The translations under genes were made by a program, and so were the position numbers. The notes under the pieces are model-generated. The model was not told the DNA's origin. It was given only the letters and a program-made list of their open reading frames with translations, and did not search any database. A DNA stretch of 35,881 nucleotides from Ruminococcus sp. (GTDB lineage: Bacteria; Bacillota; Clostridia; Oscillospirales; Ruminococcaceae), in contig JALELB010000033.1 of NCBI GenBank assembly GCA_022768805.1, forward strand, positions 1 through 35,881, in the 5' to 3' direction. This document shows, in pieces, positions 16,066-24,767 of this stretch. Numbering within the stretch: position 1 is the first letter of the stretch; the number at the start of each line of letters is the position of its first letter.

Positions 16066-16238
16066 TGCCCGTGATTCTCCCCATTATATTTTGAAAAGAT
16101 TTCGTAAAGTTCAGCTCTGATTCTGTCAGCAGAATCGTCGTTGTCCACCGGAGTGAGATGCTCCACCGTAATCTCTCTGTTTCCGAAGCTCCGGAGGCTT
16201 TCCTCCCTGCTGTATCCGGCTCTGTTGATGTCCATCAT
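16062..16238 (-). CDS. Small protein coupled to the serine recombinase; possible directionality factor
   Basis: A 58-residue acidic product, beginning MMDINRAGYSREESLRSFG and ending EIFSKYNGENHGQ. Four in-frame starts are available; AGGAGG at nine bases favours the ATG at 16238 (an upstream frame runs to 16286). The stop overlaps the recombinase ATG. I do not recognise the family. Serine integrases need a recombination directionality factor for excision, and such proteins are often small and encoded nearby, so this is a candidate by position only. It could also be a regulator of the recombinase. Confidence 0.65.
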   Translation of the reverse strand: MMDINRAGYSREESLRSFGNREITVEHLTPVDNDDSADRIRAELYEIFSKYNGENHGQ

Positions 16239-16394
16239 AATCATCACCCTCCTGACCATAGTATATTTCGGCAGTGCCGCTCCCATAACCCGGAACCGGT
16301 TCTGATTGCTGAATCAGCGGAGCAGACCGCTTTCCCGCTGTTCCCATGCTGATCCGGACTCTGGTCCGACGAGTTTTTTGTGTTCTTATTTGGA

Positions 16395-16409
16395 AAATTC
16401 CTGGAATTT
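16395..16409. promoter_or_regulatory. Palindromic operator candidate
   Basis: AAATTCC-T-GGAATTT is a perfect seven-plus-seven palindrome lying 11 bases before the -35 of the glycan operon promoter, in the divergent region with the recombinase gene. GAATTT repeats once more at about 16413-16418. It is well placed for a regulator or activator. Confidence 0.5.
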
Positions 16410-16420
16410 CTCGAATTTGC

Positions 16421-16449
16421 TTGACCTGATATATTTTACGTGGTATAAT
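16421..16449 (+). promoter_or_regulatory. Promoter of the glycan operon
   Basis: TTGACC (16421-16426), 17 bases, TATAAT (16444-16449). It is close to perfect consensus and the only strong plus-strand promoter seen before rmlA. Confidence 0.88.
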
Positions 16450-16455
16450 TATATG

Positions 16456-17080
16456 CAATATAGTGAATGCCGCACCATGTTTAGCCTATCGCTGCGCAAA
16501 GCCGTCAGGTGTGCGTTATGCGGTGCTGCCCAGAAGCATTCCAGAAGCTACAGCATCACAACATTCTGCTCATACCCCACTGGCTTCCGGGAAAAATGCA
16601 ATCCGCGGGCAGAGCATCCGTTTTGGCTGTGTGTATGCCAGTTCCCGGCATCCTAATGATAAGCTGCGGAAAATCCTCCGGAGTGCTTGCTAAGGGAAAA
16701 GGATTTGCCCTACATTCCACCGCAGACTTGTTTCCGCTTCGGGGCAGTAATTGCCTCCGTACCCCCTCTTTTGGCAGTATATTGCGGCACCGCCGTTGGT
16801 CCCTGTGTCCTTCCATCATGCGTAAGCCGGATTCACAGCAGTTCTGTTGCATGCATTCCGGAGCGGCATCTGCACAGGGACGGTACAATTATGCGTCCCC
16901 GTCCGGGCATACAGAGCCCGTTTCAGCCCCTCAGACAGGATATATCCGGCTATGCAGAATGCGTAGATATGAAACCCCGGAAATGCCCCATTATCACAGG
17001 GCATGTTTATTTCCCGGGAAATCGCAGTCTGTATGGGAACGACACAGAATCTATTCAAAAGATCGTAAGGGAGAATTGAT
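16456..17080 (+). other. Long untranslated leader of the glycan operon
   Basis: About 625 bases separate the promoter from rmlA. Open frames exist here (16463-16693 and 16687-17079) but lack ribosome binding sites and recognisable sequence, so I do not call them genes. A hairpin ATGCCC/GGGCAT (16983-17004) followed by GTTTATTT may be a weak attenuator. No known riboswitch was recognised. The length suggests a regulatory RNA leader or a small unrecognised gene. Confidence 0.45.
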
Positions 17081-17977
17081 ATGAAAGGCATCATTCTGGC
17101 CGGAGGCTCCGGCACAAGATTGTATCCGCTTACCAAAGTAACCTCCAAACAGCTTTTGCCCGTATATGACAAACCCATGATTTTCTATCCCATGTCCGTG
17201 CTGATGAACGCAGGGATCCGGGATATTCTGATTATTTCCACGCCCCACGATCTGCCCCGCTTCCAGGAGCTTCTGGGGGACGGCAGCCAGTTCGGCATCC
17301 ACCTGTCCTACAAGGTACAGCCCTCCCCGGACGGGCTTGCCCAGGCGTTTATTCTGGGGGAGGACTTTATCGGGAATGACTGTGCAGCCATGGTGCTGGG
17401 AGATAATATTTTCGCCGGACACGGGCTGAAAAAGCGTCTGCGGCAGGCGGTTGAACAGGCTGAACAGCAGAACCTTGCAACCGTGTTCGGATACTATGTG
17501 GACGACCCGGAGCGTTTCGGCATCGTAGAGTTTGATGAGAACGGCAAGGCGGTTTCCATTGAAGAAAAGCCGGCGCAGCCCAAATCCAACTACTGCGTGA
17601 CAGGGCTGTATTTTTACGACCGGCGGGTAGTTGAATACGCCAAAAGCCTGAAGCCCTCCGCCCGTGGGGAACTGGAAATTACCGACCTGAACCGGATTTA
17701 CCTGGAAAAAGGAGATCTGCGTGTGGAGCTTCTGGGTCAGGGCTTTACATGGCTGGATACCGGCACCCACGAAAGCCTTGTGGAGGCTTCCAACTTTGTC
17801 AAAACCATCGAAGACCACCAGCACAGAAAGATTGCATGCCTGGAGGAAATTGCATATCTGAACGGCTGGATTACCAGAGAAGATGTGCTCCGAGCCTATG
17901 AGGTTCTGAAGAAAAATCAGTACGGACAGTATCTGATGGATGTGCTGAACGGAAAATATCTCGATACCCTGCACTGA
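17081..17977 (+). CDS. rmlA: Glucose-1-phosphate thymidylyltransferase
   Basis: A 298-residue cytosolic enzyme making dTDP-glucose from dTTP and glucose-1-phosphate, first step to dTDP-L-rhamnose. Motifs: nucleotide-binding [23 protein letters not shown] (6-28), the catalytic-region VLGDNIF, and [19 protein letters not shown]. The family's allosteric end region is present, as is the usual length. AAGGGAGAA precedes ATG 17081. It is first in the operon; rmlB follows after 14 bases. Confidence 0.97.
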   Translation: MKGIILAGGSGTRLYPLTKVTSKQLLPVYDKPMIFYPMSVLMNAGIRDILIISTPHDLPRFQELLGDGSQFGIHLSYKVQPSPDGLAQAFILGEDFIGNDCAAMVLGDNIFAGHGLKKRLRQAVEQAEQQNLATVFGYYVDDPERFGIVEFDENGKAVSIEEKPAQPKSNYCVTGLYFYDRRVVEYAKSLKPSARGELEITDLNRIYLEKGDLRVELLGQGFTWLDTGTHESLVEASNFVKTIEDHQHRKIACLEEIAYLNGWITREDVLRAYEVLKKNQYGQYLMDVLNGKYLDTLH

Positions 17978-17991
17978 ATTGGAGGAAGATC

Positions 17992-19026
17992 ATGACCATT
18001 ATTGTAACCGGAGGAGCCGGATTCATCGGCTCAAATTTCGTTTATTTACAGCTGGAGGAGCATCCGGAGGACAGAATCATCTGCCTGGACAAGCTCACCT
18101 ATGCAGGCAACCTCTCCACGCTGGAGGCAGCTATGCAGCACCCGAATTTCCGGTTTGTCAAGGCAGATATTGCAGACAGAGCCGCTGTGGAGCAGCTGTT
18201 TGAGGAGGAGCATCCGGACATTGTTGTCAATTTCGCAGCAGAGTCCCATGTGGACCGTTCCATTGAGGATCCGGGAATTTTCCTCCAGACCAATATCATG
18301 GGAACCCAGGTGCTGATGGATGCCTGCCGCAAATATGGAATCCAGCGCTATCATCAGGTTTCTACGGACGAGGTTTACGGCGATCTGCCCCTTGACCGTC
18401 CGGATCTGTTTTTTACTGAAGAAACACCCATTCACACAAGCAGTCCCTACAGCTCCTCAAAGGCCGGAGCGGATCTGCTTGTTTTGGCATATTACCGCAC
18501 CTTCGGGCTGCCGGTTACCGTTACAAGATGCTCCAACAACTACGGTCCCTATCATTTTCCGGAAAAGCTGATCCCCCTGATGATCAGCCGGGCCCTGGCG
18601 GATGAGCCCCTGCCGGTTTACGGAAAGGGTGAAAATGTGCGGGACTGGCTCTATGTCAAGGATCACTGCAAGGCCATCGACCTGGTGATGCGCAAGGGCA
18701 GAGTTGGCGAGGTTTATAATATCGGCGGACATAACGAAAAGACAAACCTGGAGGTTGTCAAGACGATCCTCCGGGAGTTGGGCAAGCCCGAAAGCCTGAT
18801 TACCTATGTGACCGACCGTCCGGGGCATGACATGCGCTATGCGATTGATCCCACAAAAATCCATAACGAGCTGGGCTGGCTGCCGGAAACAAAGTTTGAA
18901 GACGGCATCAAACAGACCATTCAGTGGTATCTTGACAACAAGAAATGGTGGCAGGACATTATTTCCGGCGAATATCAGCACTATTTCGATAAAATGTACA
19001 GGGAAAAAGGGAGAGTCAGCCAGTAA
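17992..19026 (+). CDS. rmlB: dTDP-glucose 4,6-dehydratase
   Basis: A 344-residue extended short-chain dehydrogenase that converts dTDP-glucose to the 4-keto-6-deoxy sugar. It shows the NAD-binding TGGAGFIGSNF (6-16), the catalytic HQVSTDEVYGDLP (Thr-Asp-Glu triad positions) and YSSSKAGADLL with Tyr/Lys. NNYGPYHFPEKLIPL and KGENVRDWLYVKDHC are further RmlB-specific blocks. Start after GGAGGAAGATC. Second gene of the operon. Confidence 0.97.
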   Translation: MTIIVTGGAGFIGSNFVYLQLEEHPEDRIICLDKLTYAGNLSTLEAAMQHPNFRFVKADIADRAAVEQLFEEEHPDIVVNFAAESHVDRSIEDPGIFLQTNIMGTQVLMDACRKYGIQRYHQVSTDEVYGDLPLDRPDLFFTEETPIHTSSPYSSSKAGADLLVLAYYRTFGLPVTVTRCSNNYGPYHFPEKLIPLMISRALADEPLPVYGKGENVRDWLYVKDHCKAIDLVMRKGRVGEVYNIGGHNEKTNLEVVKTILRELGKPESLITYVTDRPGHDMRYAIDPTKIHNELGWLPETKFEDGIKQTIQWYLDNKKWWQDIISGEYQHYFDKMYREKGRVSQ

Positions 19027-19041
19027 CACAGGGAGATCTTT

Positions 19042-19488
19042 ATGAAAAAATATAAAATCGGATATACCCAGGGCGTCTACGATATGTTCCATATCGGGCA
19101 TCTGAATCTCATCAATCAGGCAAAGGAGCGCTGTGAGTATCTGATCGTGGGCGTCAATTCAGATCAGCTTGTGGAACGGTATAAAAACAAGACGCCCGTG
19201 ATCTGTCAGGAAGACCGGAGAACCATTGTTGCCAATATCAAGGCCGTGGACCAGGCGGTTATTGCGGACACCCTGGATAAGACGGAAATGCTGAAACAGC
19301 TGGGCTTTGACGCAGTTTTTATCGGAGACGACTGGAAGGGCAGCGAACGCTGGCAGAAAACCGAAGAAGAATTAAGCCGTTTCGGGGTGGACGTGGTGTA
19401 TCTGGCGCATACGCCGGATATTTCGTCAACTGCCCTGCGGAAAGTCAAGGATAACAGAAGCAGCACAGTCTGTGCGGAGGAAACATGA
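19042..19488 (+). CDS. tagD: Glycerol-3-phosphate cytidylyltransferase (TagD-like)
   Basis: A 148-residue nucleotidyltransferase-fold enzyme. GVYDMFHIGHLNLINQAKE holds the HxGH motif (residues 17-20), and TPDISSTALRKVK matches the ISTT(S/T)-R type end motif. GDDWKGSERWQ is typical of the glycerol-phosphate branch. The reaction would supply CDP-glycerol for the two TagB/TagF-type transferases downstream. It sits, unusually, inside the rml genes, overlapping rmlD by four bases. Other alcohol phosphates are possible substrates, so the gene name carries moderate certainty. Confidence 0.87.
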   Translation: MKKYKIGYTQGVYDMFHIGHLNLINQAKERCEYLIVGVNSDQLVERYKNKTPVICQEDRRTIVANIKAVDQAVIADTLDKTEMLKQLGFDAVFIGDDWKGSERWQKTEEELSRFGVDVVYLAHTPDISSTALRKVKDNRSSTVCAEET

Positions 19489-20345
19489 AAGCACTTGTTA
19501 CCGGCGTAAAAGGCCAGCTGGGCTATGATGTAGTCAACGAGCTGCAGCAAAGAGGTCATGAGGCAATCGGCGTGGACATTGAAGAAATGGACATCACCGA
19601 TGCAGAATGCGTAAACCGGGTCATCACGGAGGCCGCTCCGGATGTGGTGATTCATTGCGCCGCATGGACGGCAGTGGACGCCGCAGAGGATGCAGAGAAC
19701 ATTCCGAAGGTCCGTGCGGTCAATGCAGCGGGAACCCAGCATATTGCAGACGCCTGCAAACAGCTTGGATGCAGGATGATCTATATTTCCACCGACTATG
19801 TATTCAGCGGTCAGGGCACGGAGCCCTGGACACCGGACTGCAAGGACTTTGCGCCCCTGAATATTTACGGCCAGACCAAGCTGGAGGGTGAGCTTGCGGT
19901 TGCAAATACCCTGGATAAGTTCTTCATCGTTAGAATCGCCTGGGTATTCGGCAAAAACGGAAACAATTTTATCAAAACCATGCTGAATGTGGGAAAAAAG
20001 CACGATACGATCCGGGTAGTTAACGATCAGATCGGCACGCCTACATACACCTATGATCTTGCCCGCCTGCTTGCGGATATGGCAGAAAGCGAGAAATACG
20101 GCTACTACCATGCCACCAACGAGGGCGGATATATCAGCTGGTATGACTTTGCCTGCGAGATCTTCAGACAGGCAGGCTATTCCACCCGGGTGGTACCGGT
20201 TACAACAGAAGAATACGGGCTTTCCAAGGCAGCACGGCCATTCAACAGCCGGCTGGACAAATCCAAGCTTACAGAAAACGGGTTTACTCCCCTGCCGGAC
20301 TGGCGGGATGCATTGGGAAGATATTTGAAGGAGATTGAGTTTTAA
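19485..20345 (+). CDS. rmlD: dTDP-4-dehydrorhamnose reductase
   Basis: A 286-residue NAD(P)H-dependent SDR for the last step to dTDP-L-rhamnose. Motifs: VTGVKGQLGYDVV at the N-terminus, MDITDAECV, CAAWTAVDAAED (the AAYTxVDxAE block), ISTDYVFSGQG, YGQTKLEGE with catalytic Tyr/Lys, and RIAWVFGKNGNNFIKTM. Coupled to tagD (ATGA) and to rmlC (TAATG). Confidence 0.96.
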   Translation: MKALVTGVKGQLGYDVVNELQQRGHEAIGVDIEEMDITDAECVNRVITEAAPDVVIHCAAWTAVDAAEDAENIPKVRAVNAAGTQHIADACKQLGCRMIYISTDYVFSGQGTEPWTPDCKDFAPLNIYGQTKLEGELAVANTLDKFFIVRIAWVFGKNGNNFIKTMLNVGKKHDTIRVVNDQIGTPTYTYDLARLLADMAESEKYGYYHATNEGGYISWYDFACEIFRQAGYSTRVVPVTTEEYGLSKAARPFNSRLDKSKLTENGFTPLPDWRDALGRYLKEIEF

Positions 20346-20953
20346 TGGGACAGATCAGGGTTGAAAAAAACCTGGGGGGCATTGAGGGGCTGTGCCTGAT
20401 TGAGCCGGCGGTGCATGGGGACAGCCGGGGCTATTTTATGGAAACCTACAACCAGCAGGATATGCAGGAAGCCGGACTGGATATTACCTTTGTACAGGAT
20501 AATCAGTCCTGCTCCGTAAAGGGCGTTCTGCGTGGGCTGCATTTTCAGAAGCAGTTCCCCCAGACCAAACTGGTGCGGGTCATCAGAGGCAGCGTGTTCG
20601 ATGTTGCCGTTGATCTGAGAAGCAATTCTTCCACCTATGGAAAATGGTTCGGCGTGGAGCTGACTGCTGAGAACAAAAAGCAGTTTCTGATTCCCAAGGG
20701 CTTTGCCCACGGATTTCTGGTGCGCAGCGACATCGCCGAATTCTGCTATAAGTGTGATGACTTCTATCACCCCGGGGATGAGGGCGGTCTTGCTTGGAAT
20801 GACCCTGAAATCGGCATCGACTGGGGTGTTACAGGTCAGTATCAGGGTTCCGCTTCCGGGGCAGGGTATGCTCTGCCGGATGGTACCGGGCTGACTCTAA
20901 GCGACAAGGATCAGCAGTGGCTGGGCATTCAGGATACATTTAAGTTTAAATAA
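20345..20953 (+). CDS. rmlC: dTDP-4-dehydrorhamnose 3,5-epimerase
   Basis: A 202-residue cupin-fold epimerase that acts before RmlD. The catalytic His is in VLRGLHFQK (His66), and the RGSVFDVAVDLR, IPKGFAHGFLV and EFCYKCDDFYHP blocks are all present. Its ATG overlaps the rmlD stop by one base. With it the four dTDP-rhamnose genes are complete. Confidence 0.96.
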   Translation: MGQIRVEKNLGGIEGLCLIEPAVHGDSRGYFMETYNQQDMQEAGLDITFVQDNQSCSVKGVLRGLHFQKQFPQTKLVRVIRGSVFDVAVDLRSNSSTYGKWFGVELTAENKKQFLIPKGFAHGFLVRSDIAEFCYKCDDFYHPGDEGGLAWNDPEIGIDWGVTGQYQGSASGAGYALPDGTGLTLSDKDQQWLGIQDTFKFK

Positions 20954-20971
20954 AAAAGAGTGGCAGGAAAA

Positions 20972-22150
20972 ATGCAGAATATTTTTATTGTTGGTTCTAA
21001 GGGAATCCCCGGCTCCTACGGCGGATATGAAACCTTTGTAGATAAGCTGACGGAATATCATCAGAATGATCCGGCAGTCAAATATCACGTGGCCTGTGCA
21101 GTGGACAATGCCCAGGAGGCAGGCGAATTCACCTATCACAACGCACATTGCTTCAAGATTCTCCGCAAGCAGATCGGCCCCGCACAGGCTATTTTTTATG
21201 ATCTGGATGCGCTGAAATACTGTGTGGATTACATCAGAAAAAACAACATTTCCAATCCCATCGTGTATGTTCTGGCATGCCGGATCGGCCCCTTTTTCAA
21301 CAAGTATGTGAAGCAGATCCACAGTCTGGGGGGCAAGGTCTATGTGAATCCGGACGGTCACGAGTGGATGCGTGCCAAATGGCCTGCTCCCGTCAGAAAG
21401 TACTGGAAGGTTTCTGAACAGTTTATGGTGAAGCATGCAGATCTGCTGGTCTGCGACAGCAAGAATATTGAAAAATATATTCACACCGCCTATGAAAAGT
21501 ATCACCCGGAAACCACCTTTATCGCCTATGGCGCCGAAACCAGAAAAAGTGCCCTTGCCGATGATGACCCCAAGCTGACGGACTGGTACAAAGCAAAGGG
21601 ACTTGCACCCCGGGAATATTATCTTGTTGTGGGCCGCTTTGTGCCCGAAAACAACTATGAAACCATGATCCGGGAGTTCATGAAGAGCCATACCCGGAAG
21701 AGCTTTGCGCTGATTACCAACGTTTCGGATAAGTTCCTGGAGGAGCTGAAGCAGAAAACCGGCTTTCACAAGGATCCGAGAATCAAGTTTGTGGGCACCG
21801 TTTATGATACGGAGCTGCTGATGAAAATCCGGGAAAACGCCTACGGCTATTTTCATGGCCATGAGGTGGGCGGCACAAACCCCAGTCTGCTGGAAGCTCT
21901 GGGCAGTACAAAGCTGAACCTGCTGCTGGATGTTGGATTCAACAAAGAAGTGGCAGAGGACTCTGCCCTTTACTGGAATAAAACCGAGGGTAATCTGGCT
22001 GCACTGATCGATCAGGCTGACGGTATGCGTCAGGAGGAAATCGATGAATTTGACCGGCTGTCTACCGAACGGATCCGGCAGGCCTACAGCTGGGAATTTA
22101 TCTGCGGCAGATATATGGATCTGTTTGTAAACGGAAATAACGGTGAGTAA
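20972..22150 (+). CDS. Rhamnosyltransferase-like glycosyltransferase (DUF1972 family)
   Basis: A 392-residue cytosolic-face transferase. The N-terminus IFIVGSKGIPGSYGGYETFVDKLTEY is the DUF1972 signature shared with streptococcal Cps2T/RgpA-type rhamnosyltransferases. The C-terminal half is GT4-like (YYLVVGRFVPENNYETMI, GTVYDTELL, and HGHEVGGTNPSLLEALGS with the Glu/Gly donor loop). Given dTDP-rhamnose synthesis upstream, it likely adds rhamnose to the lipid-linked first sugar. A GTG at 20960 is in frame, but AGGA before ATG 20972 decides the start. Confidence 0.88.
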   Translation: MQNIFIVGSKGIPGSYGGYETFVDKLTEYHQNDPAVKYHVACAVDNAQEAGEFTYHNAHCFKILRKQIGPAQAIFYDLDALKYCVDYIRKNNISNPIVYVLACRIGPFFNKYVKQIHSLGGKVYVNPDGHEWMRAKWPAPVRKYWKVSEQFMVKHADLLVCDSKNIEKYIHTAYEKYHPETTFIAYGAETRKSALADDDPKLTDWYKAKGLAPREYYLVVGRFVPENNYETMIREFMKSHTRKSFALITNVSDKFLEELKQKTGFHKDPRIKFVGTVYDTELLMKIRENAYGYFHGHEVGGTNPSLLEALGSTKLNLLLDVGFNKEVAEDSALYWNKTEGNLAALIDQADGMRQEEIDEFDRLSTERIRQAYSWEFICGRYMDLFVNGNNGE

Positions 22151-22867
22151 ATGAGTAAAAGAGGATTTCTGAACAGGTTGTTTTCATCGCTGGTTTCCAG
22201 GCTGAAGAAAAGAGAATATCTGATTGATGAGCATATCACAGGCGCTGAGCTCATGGGCACCGTATGGGAACGTGGGATCATGCTGCTGCGGGGATTTTTC
22301 AAAAAGTGCTGGTTTAAACAATCCGGAAAGATCTTTTTCTGTGGAAAACACTGTGTGCTCAGAAGCAAGCGTAAAATCAGCGTCGGCAACGGCGTGACCA
22401 TTCATCAGGGCTGCCGGATCAATGCACTTTCTAAAAAAGGAATCAGCATTGGCGACAACGTAAACATCGGGCCGGAATGCATCCTGGAATGCAGCGGCGT
22501 CATCACAGAGCTGGGGGAAGGCATTGTCATCGAAGACAATGTGGGTATCTCCGCACGAACCTTTATCGGCGCCAGAGCGGACGTATTGATCGGACACGAT
22601 ACCATCATCGGCCCGTATTGCAGCATTCATGCGGAAAATCATGTATTCAGTGATCCGGATACGCCGATCCGGCTGCAGCCTTCCTCAAGAAAGGGCGTCG
22701 TAATCGGCCCGGACTGCTGGATTGGGGCGAAGGCAACCATTCTGGACGGAGTTACCATCGGTCAGGGCTGCGTCATTGCGGCAGGGGCGGTTGTAACCAA
22801 ATCCCTGCCCGACTATGCCGTGGCAGCAGGCGTTCCTGCAAGGGTCATCAAATACCGCAATTCCTAA
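22151..22867 (+). CDS. Hexapeptide-repeat acyltransferase (WcaF/serine acetyltransferase type)
   Basis: A 238-residue protein. After an N-terminal, partly basic helix region (about 1-70), imperfect hexapeptides (ISVGNGVTIHQGCRI, ISIGDNVNIGPECI, VVIGPDCWIGAKATILDGVTIGQGCVIAAGAVV) build a left-handed beta-helix. The catalytic His lies in YCSIHAENHVF. The end VAAGVPARVIKYRN is characteristic of sugar O-acetyltransferases. Likely decorates a glycan precursor with acetyl. It starts right after the previous stop. Confidence 0.87.
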   Translation: MSKRGFLNRLFSSLVSRLKKREYLIDEHITGAELMGTVWERGIMLLRGFFKKCWFKQSGKIFFCGKHCVLRSKRKISVGNGVTIHQGCRINALSKKGISIGDNVNIGPECILECSGVITELGEGIVIEDNVGISARTFIGARADVLIGHDTIIGPYCSIHAENHVFSDPDTPIRLQPSSRKGVVIGPDCWIGAKATILDGVTIGQGCVIAAGAVVTKSLPDYAVAAGVPARVIKYRNS

Positions 22868-22891
22868 CATCTGCTTTTGGAGAAATCAATC

Positions 22892-24037
22892 ATGAAGGAT
22901 TTTATCAAACTGCTTATTTTCTGGGCCTGCAGGGCTTTTTTCTGTATATTCAATATCTTCCCCATCAAGAAAAACCGGATCACCTTTGTCAGCTACAAGG
23001 GTGCTCAGTATTCTTGCAATCCAAAGGCGGTTTCGGAATACATCCTGCAGCACTGCGGCGATCAATTTGAAGTGGTGTGGGGGCTTGATGATCCGTCCAC
23101 ATACGACGGAATCAAAAACGGGAATGTAACGGTTGTCAAGCACGGAAGCATGAAATTCTACAAGCTGCTGTGCACATCCGGATTTATCATTACCAATGTG
23201 GATTATCTGTCCTACGTCCGGTTCCGGAAGGGGCAGTATATCATCCAGACATGGCATGGGGGCGGCTCCTATAAAAAAGTCGGCACCCAGACAAAAAATA
23301 TCAACTATTTCACTGCGAAACGCCGTTCCTACTTCAACGCAAGAACGGACGCCTTTATCTCCAGCTCCCAGCTGTTTACCAGGGACACGATTCAGGGTTC
23401 CTTCCAGTTCCAGGGGGAAATACTGAATTTCGGTATGCCGAGAAATGATCTGCTCTTTACCGAGAATCCACAGAAGGCAGAAGCAATCAGAAAAAAACTG
23501 GGCATTGCCCCTGAACAGCATATTTTACTCTATGCACCCACCTACAGACAGGTTATCAAGTATACGGATTACGAGCTGGATGAAGCTGGACTGAAGGAGG
23601 CACTGCACAAGCGGTTCGGCGGAGACTGGGTTATCCTTTATCGGCTCCATCCGATGCTGAAGGATACATTCGACGCTGCCAGCCACGATGTTATGGACGT
23701 GTCGTCCTACAATGACATGCAGGAGCTGTTGTTTGTAGCCGATGTTCTCATTACCGACTATTCTTCCTCTATGTGGGATTTTTCCCTGACGCACAGGCCC
23801 TGTTTCCTGTTTGCGACAGATCTCAGCTCCTACCAGAACGAACGGGATTTTTACACCGATATTCACAGCTGGCCCTTTATTCTGGCGGAAAGCAATGCAG
23901 AGCTTTCGGAAAAAATCTATTCTTTTGATGCAGAAAGCTACGTCAGCGATGTTATCGCCTATCACAAGGATTCAGGCAGCTTTGAAACCGGTACTGCTTG
24001 CCAGAAGGTAGCCCAGCTGATGCAATCCAAATTATAA
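22892..24037 (+). CDS. CDP-glycerol glycerophosphotransferase family protein (first copy)
   Basis: A 381-residue TagB/TagF-family enzyme that transfers glycerol- or polyol-phosphate from a CDP donor to a glycan. An N-terminal hydrophobic helix (LLIFWACRAFFCIFNIF) precedes the family blocks IIQTWHGGGSYKKVGTQ, LNFGMPRNDLLF, LLYAPTYRQ, VILYRLHPML, and DVLITDYSSSMWDFSLTHRPCFLF with the conserved Asp-Tyr-Ser-Ser. Start: a TTG at 22877 is in frame, but GGAGAAA before ATG 22892 is better. It shares the operon with tagD, its probable donor supplier, and with a second paralogue. Confidence 0.92.
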   Translation: MKDFIKLLIFWACRAFFCIFNIFPIKKNRITFVSYKGAQYSCNPKAVSEYILQHCGDQFEVVWGLDDPSTYDGIKNGNVTVVKHGSMKFYKLLCTSGFIITNVDYLSYVRFRKGQYIIQTWHGGGSYKKVGTQTKNINYFTAKRRSYFNARTDAFISSSQLFTRDTIQGSFQFQGEILNFGMPRNDLLFTENPQKAEAIRKKLGIAPEQHILLYAPTYRQVIKYTDYELDEAGLKEALHKRFGGDWVILYRLHPMLKDTFDAASHDVMDVSSYNDMQELLFVADVLITDYSSSMWDFSLTHRPCFLFATDLSSYQNERDFYTDIHSWPFILAESNAELSEKIYSFDAESYVSDVIAYHKDSGSFETGTACQKVAQLMQSKL

Positions 24038-24053
24038 AAAAGGAGAAAATGCC

Positions 24054-24767
24054 ATGAATGTTGCCGTCATTTTTGCAGGAGGCACCGGTCAGAGAATGAA
24101 CACCAAGGTTATGCCGAAGCAGTTTCTTGAGGTACACGGAAAGCCGATCATCATTTACACACTGGAAAAATTTGAGGAGCATGACGATATTGACGGCATA
24201 ATCATTGTCTGCCTTGTGGACTGGATTGATTACCTGAAAAAGCTGCTGACGAAGTTCGGCATTACAAAAGTCAAGGAGATTGTACCGGGAGGCGAAACCG
24301 GACAGATGTCCATTTTTTCCGGCATTTCCAAAGCCCATGAATTATTCTCGGATGAGGATATGGTTCTCATCCACGATGGCGTAAGACCCGTGATTGATAA
24401 GGAAACCATTTCTCAGAATATTCTGTGCGCCAGGGAAAACGGCTGCGCAGTAACCGTCTCCCCTGCTATCGAAACCATTGCCCTGAAAGAGGGCTCTACC
24501 ATCAAGACGATCATGAACAGAAAGGACTGCTGGATTGCCAAGGCTCCCCAGACCTTCAGAATCGGCAGTATATACGATGCGCATCTGAAGGCCCAGGCAG
24601 AGGGCAGATATGATTTTGTGGACTCTGCAAGCCTGATGCTGCATTATGGCACAAAAATTTACCCGGTGGAGGGTCAGCCGGATAATATCAAAATCACAAC
24701 GCCCTCGGATTACTATATTTTCAGAGCTATGCTGGATGCCAGCGAAAATTCGCAGATTTGGGGGTAA
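24054..24767 (+). CDS. IspD/TarI-like alditol-phosphate cytidylyltransferase
   Basis: A 237-residue GT-A-fold cytidylyltransferase. Motifs: IFAGGTGQRMNTKVMPKQFLEV (6-27), IHDGVRPVIDKETI, WIAKAPQTFRIGSI and PDNIKITTPSDYYIF. In a glycan cluster with polyol-phosphate transferases it more likely makes CDP-ribitol or a related CDP-alditol than methylerythritol-CDP, though IspD itself has the same motifs. The adjacent SDR gene overlaps it (TAATG), forming a pair like the cytidylyltransferase-reductase pairs of other polyol-phosphate polymers. Confidence 0.85.
   Translation: MNVAVIFAGGTGQRMNTKVMPKQFLEVHGKPIIIYTLEKFEEHDDIDGIIIVCLVDWIDYLKKLLTKFGITKVKEIVPGGETGQMSIFSGISKAHELFSDEDMVLIHDGVRPVIDKETISQNILCARENGCAVTVSPAIETIALKEGSTIKTIMNRKDCWIAKAPQTFRIGSIYDAHLKAQAEGRYDFVDSASLMLHYGTKIYPVEGQPDNIKITTPSDYYIFRAMLDASENSQIWG

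Noticed and set aside
16126-16458. A 110-codon minus-strand frame overlapping the small recombinase partner
   Set aside because: It covers the palindrome and promoter region and runs through the better-supported 58-codon gene in another frame, with no ribosome site.
16463-17079. Open frames on the plus strand (16463-16693, 16509-17084, 16687-17079)
   Set aside because: No ribosome binding sites, no recognisable domains, mutually overlapping frames; treated as the operon leader.
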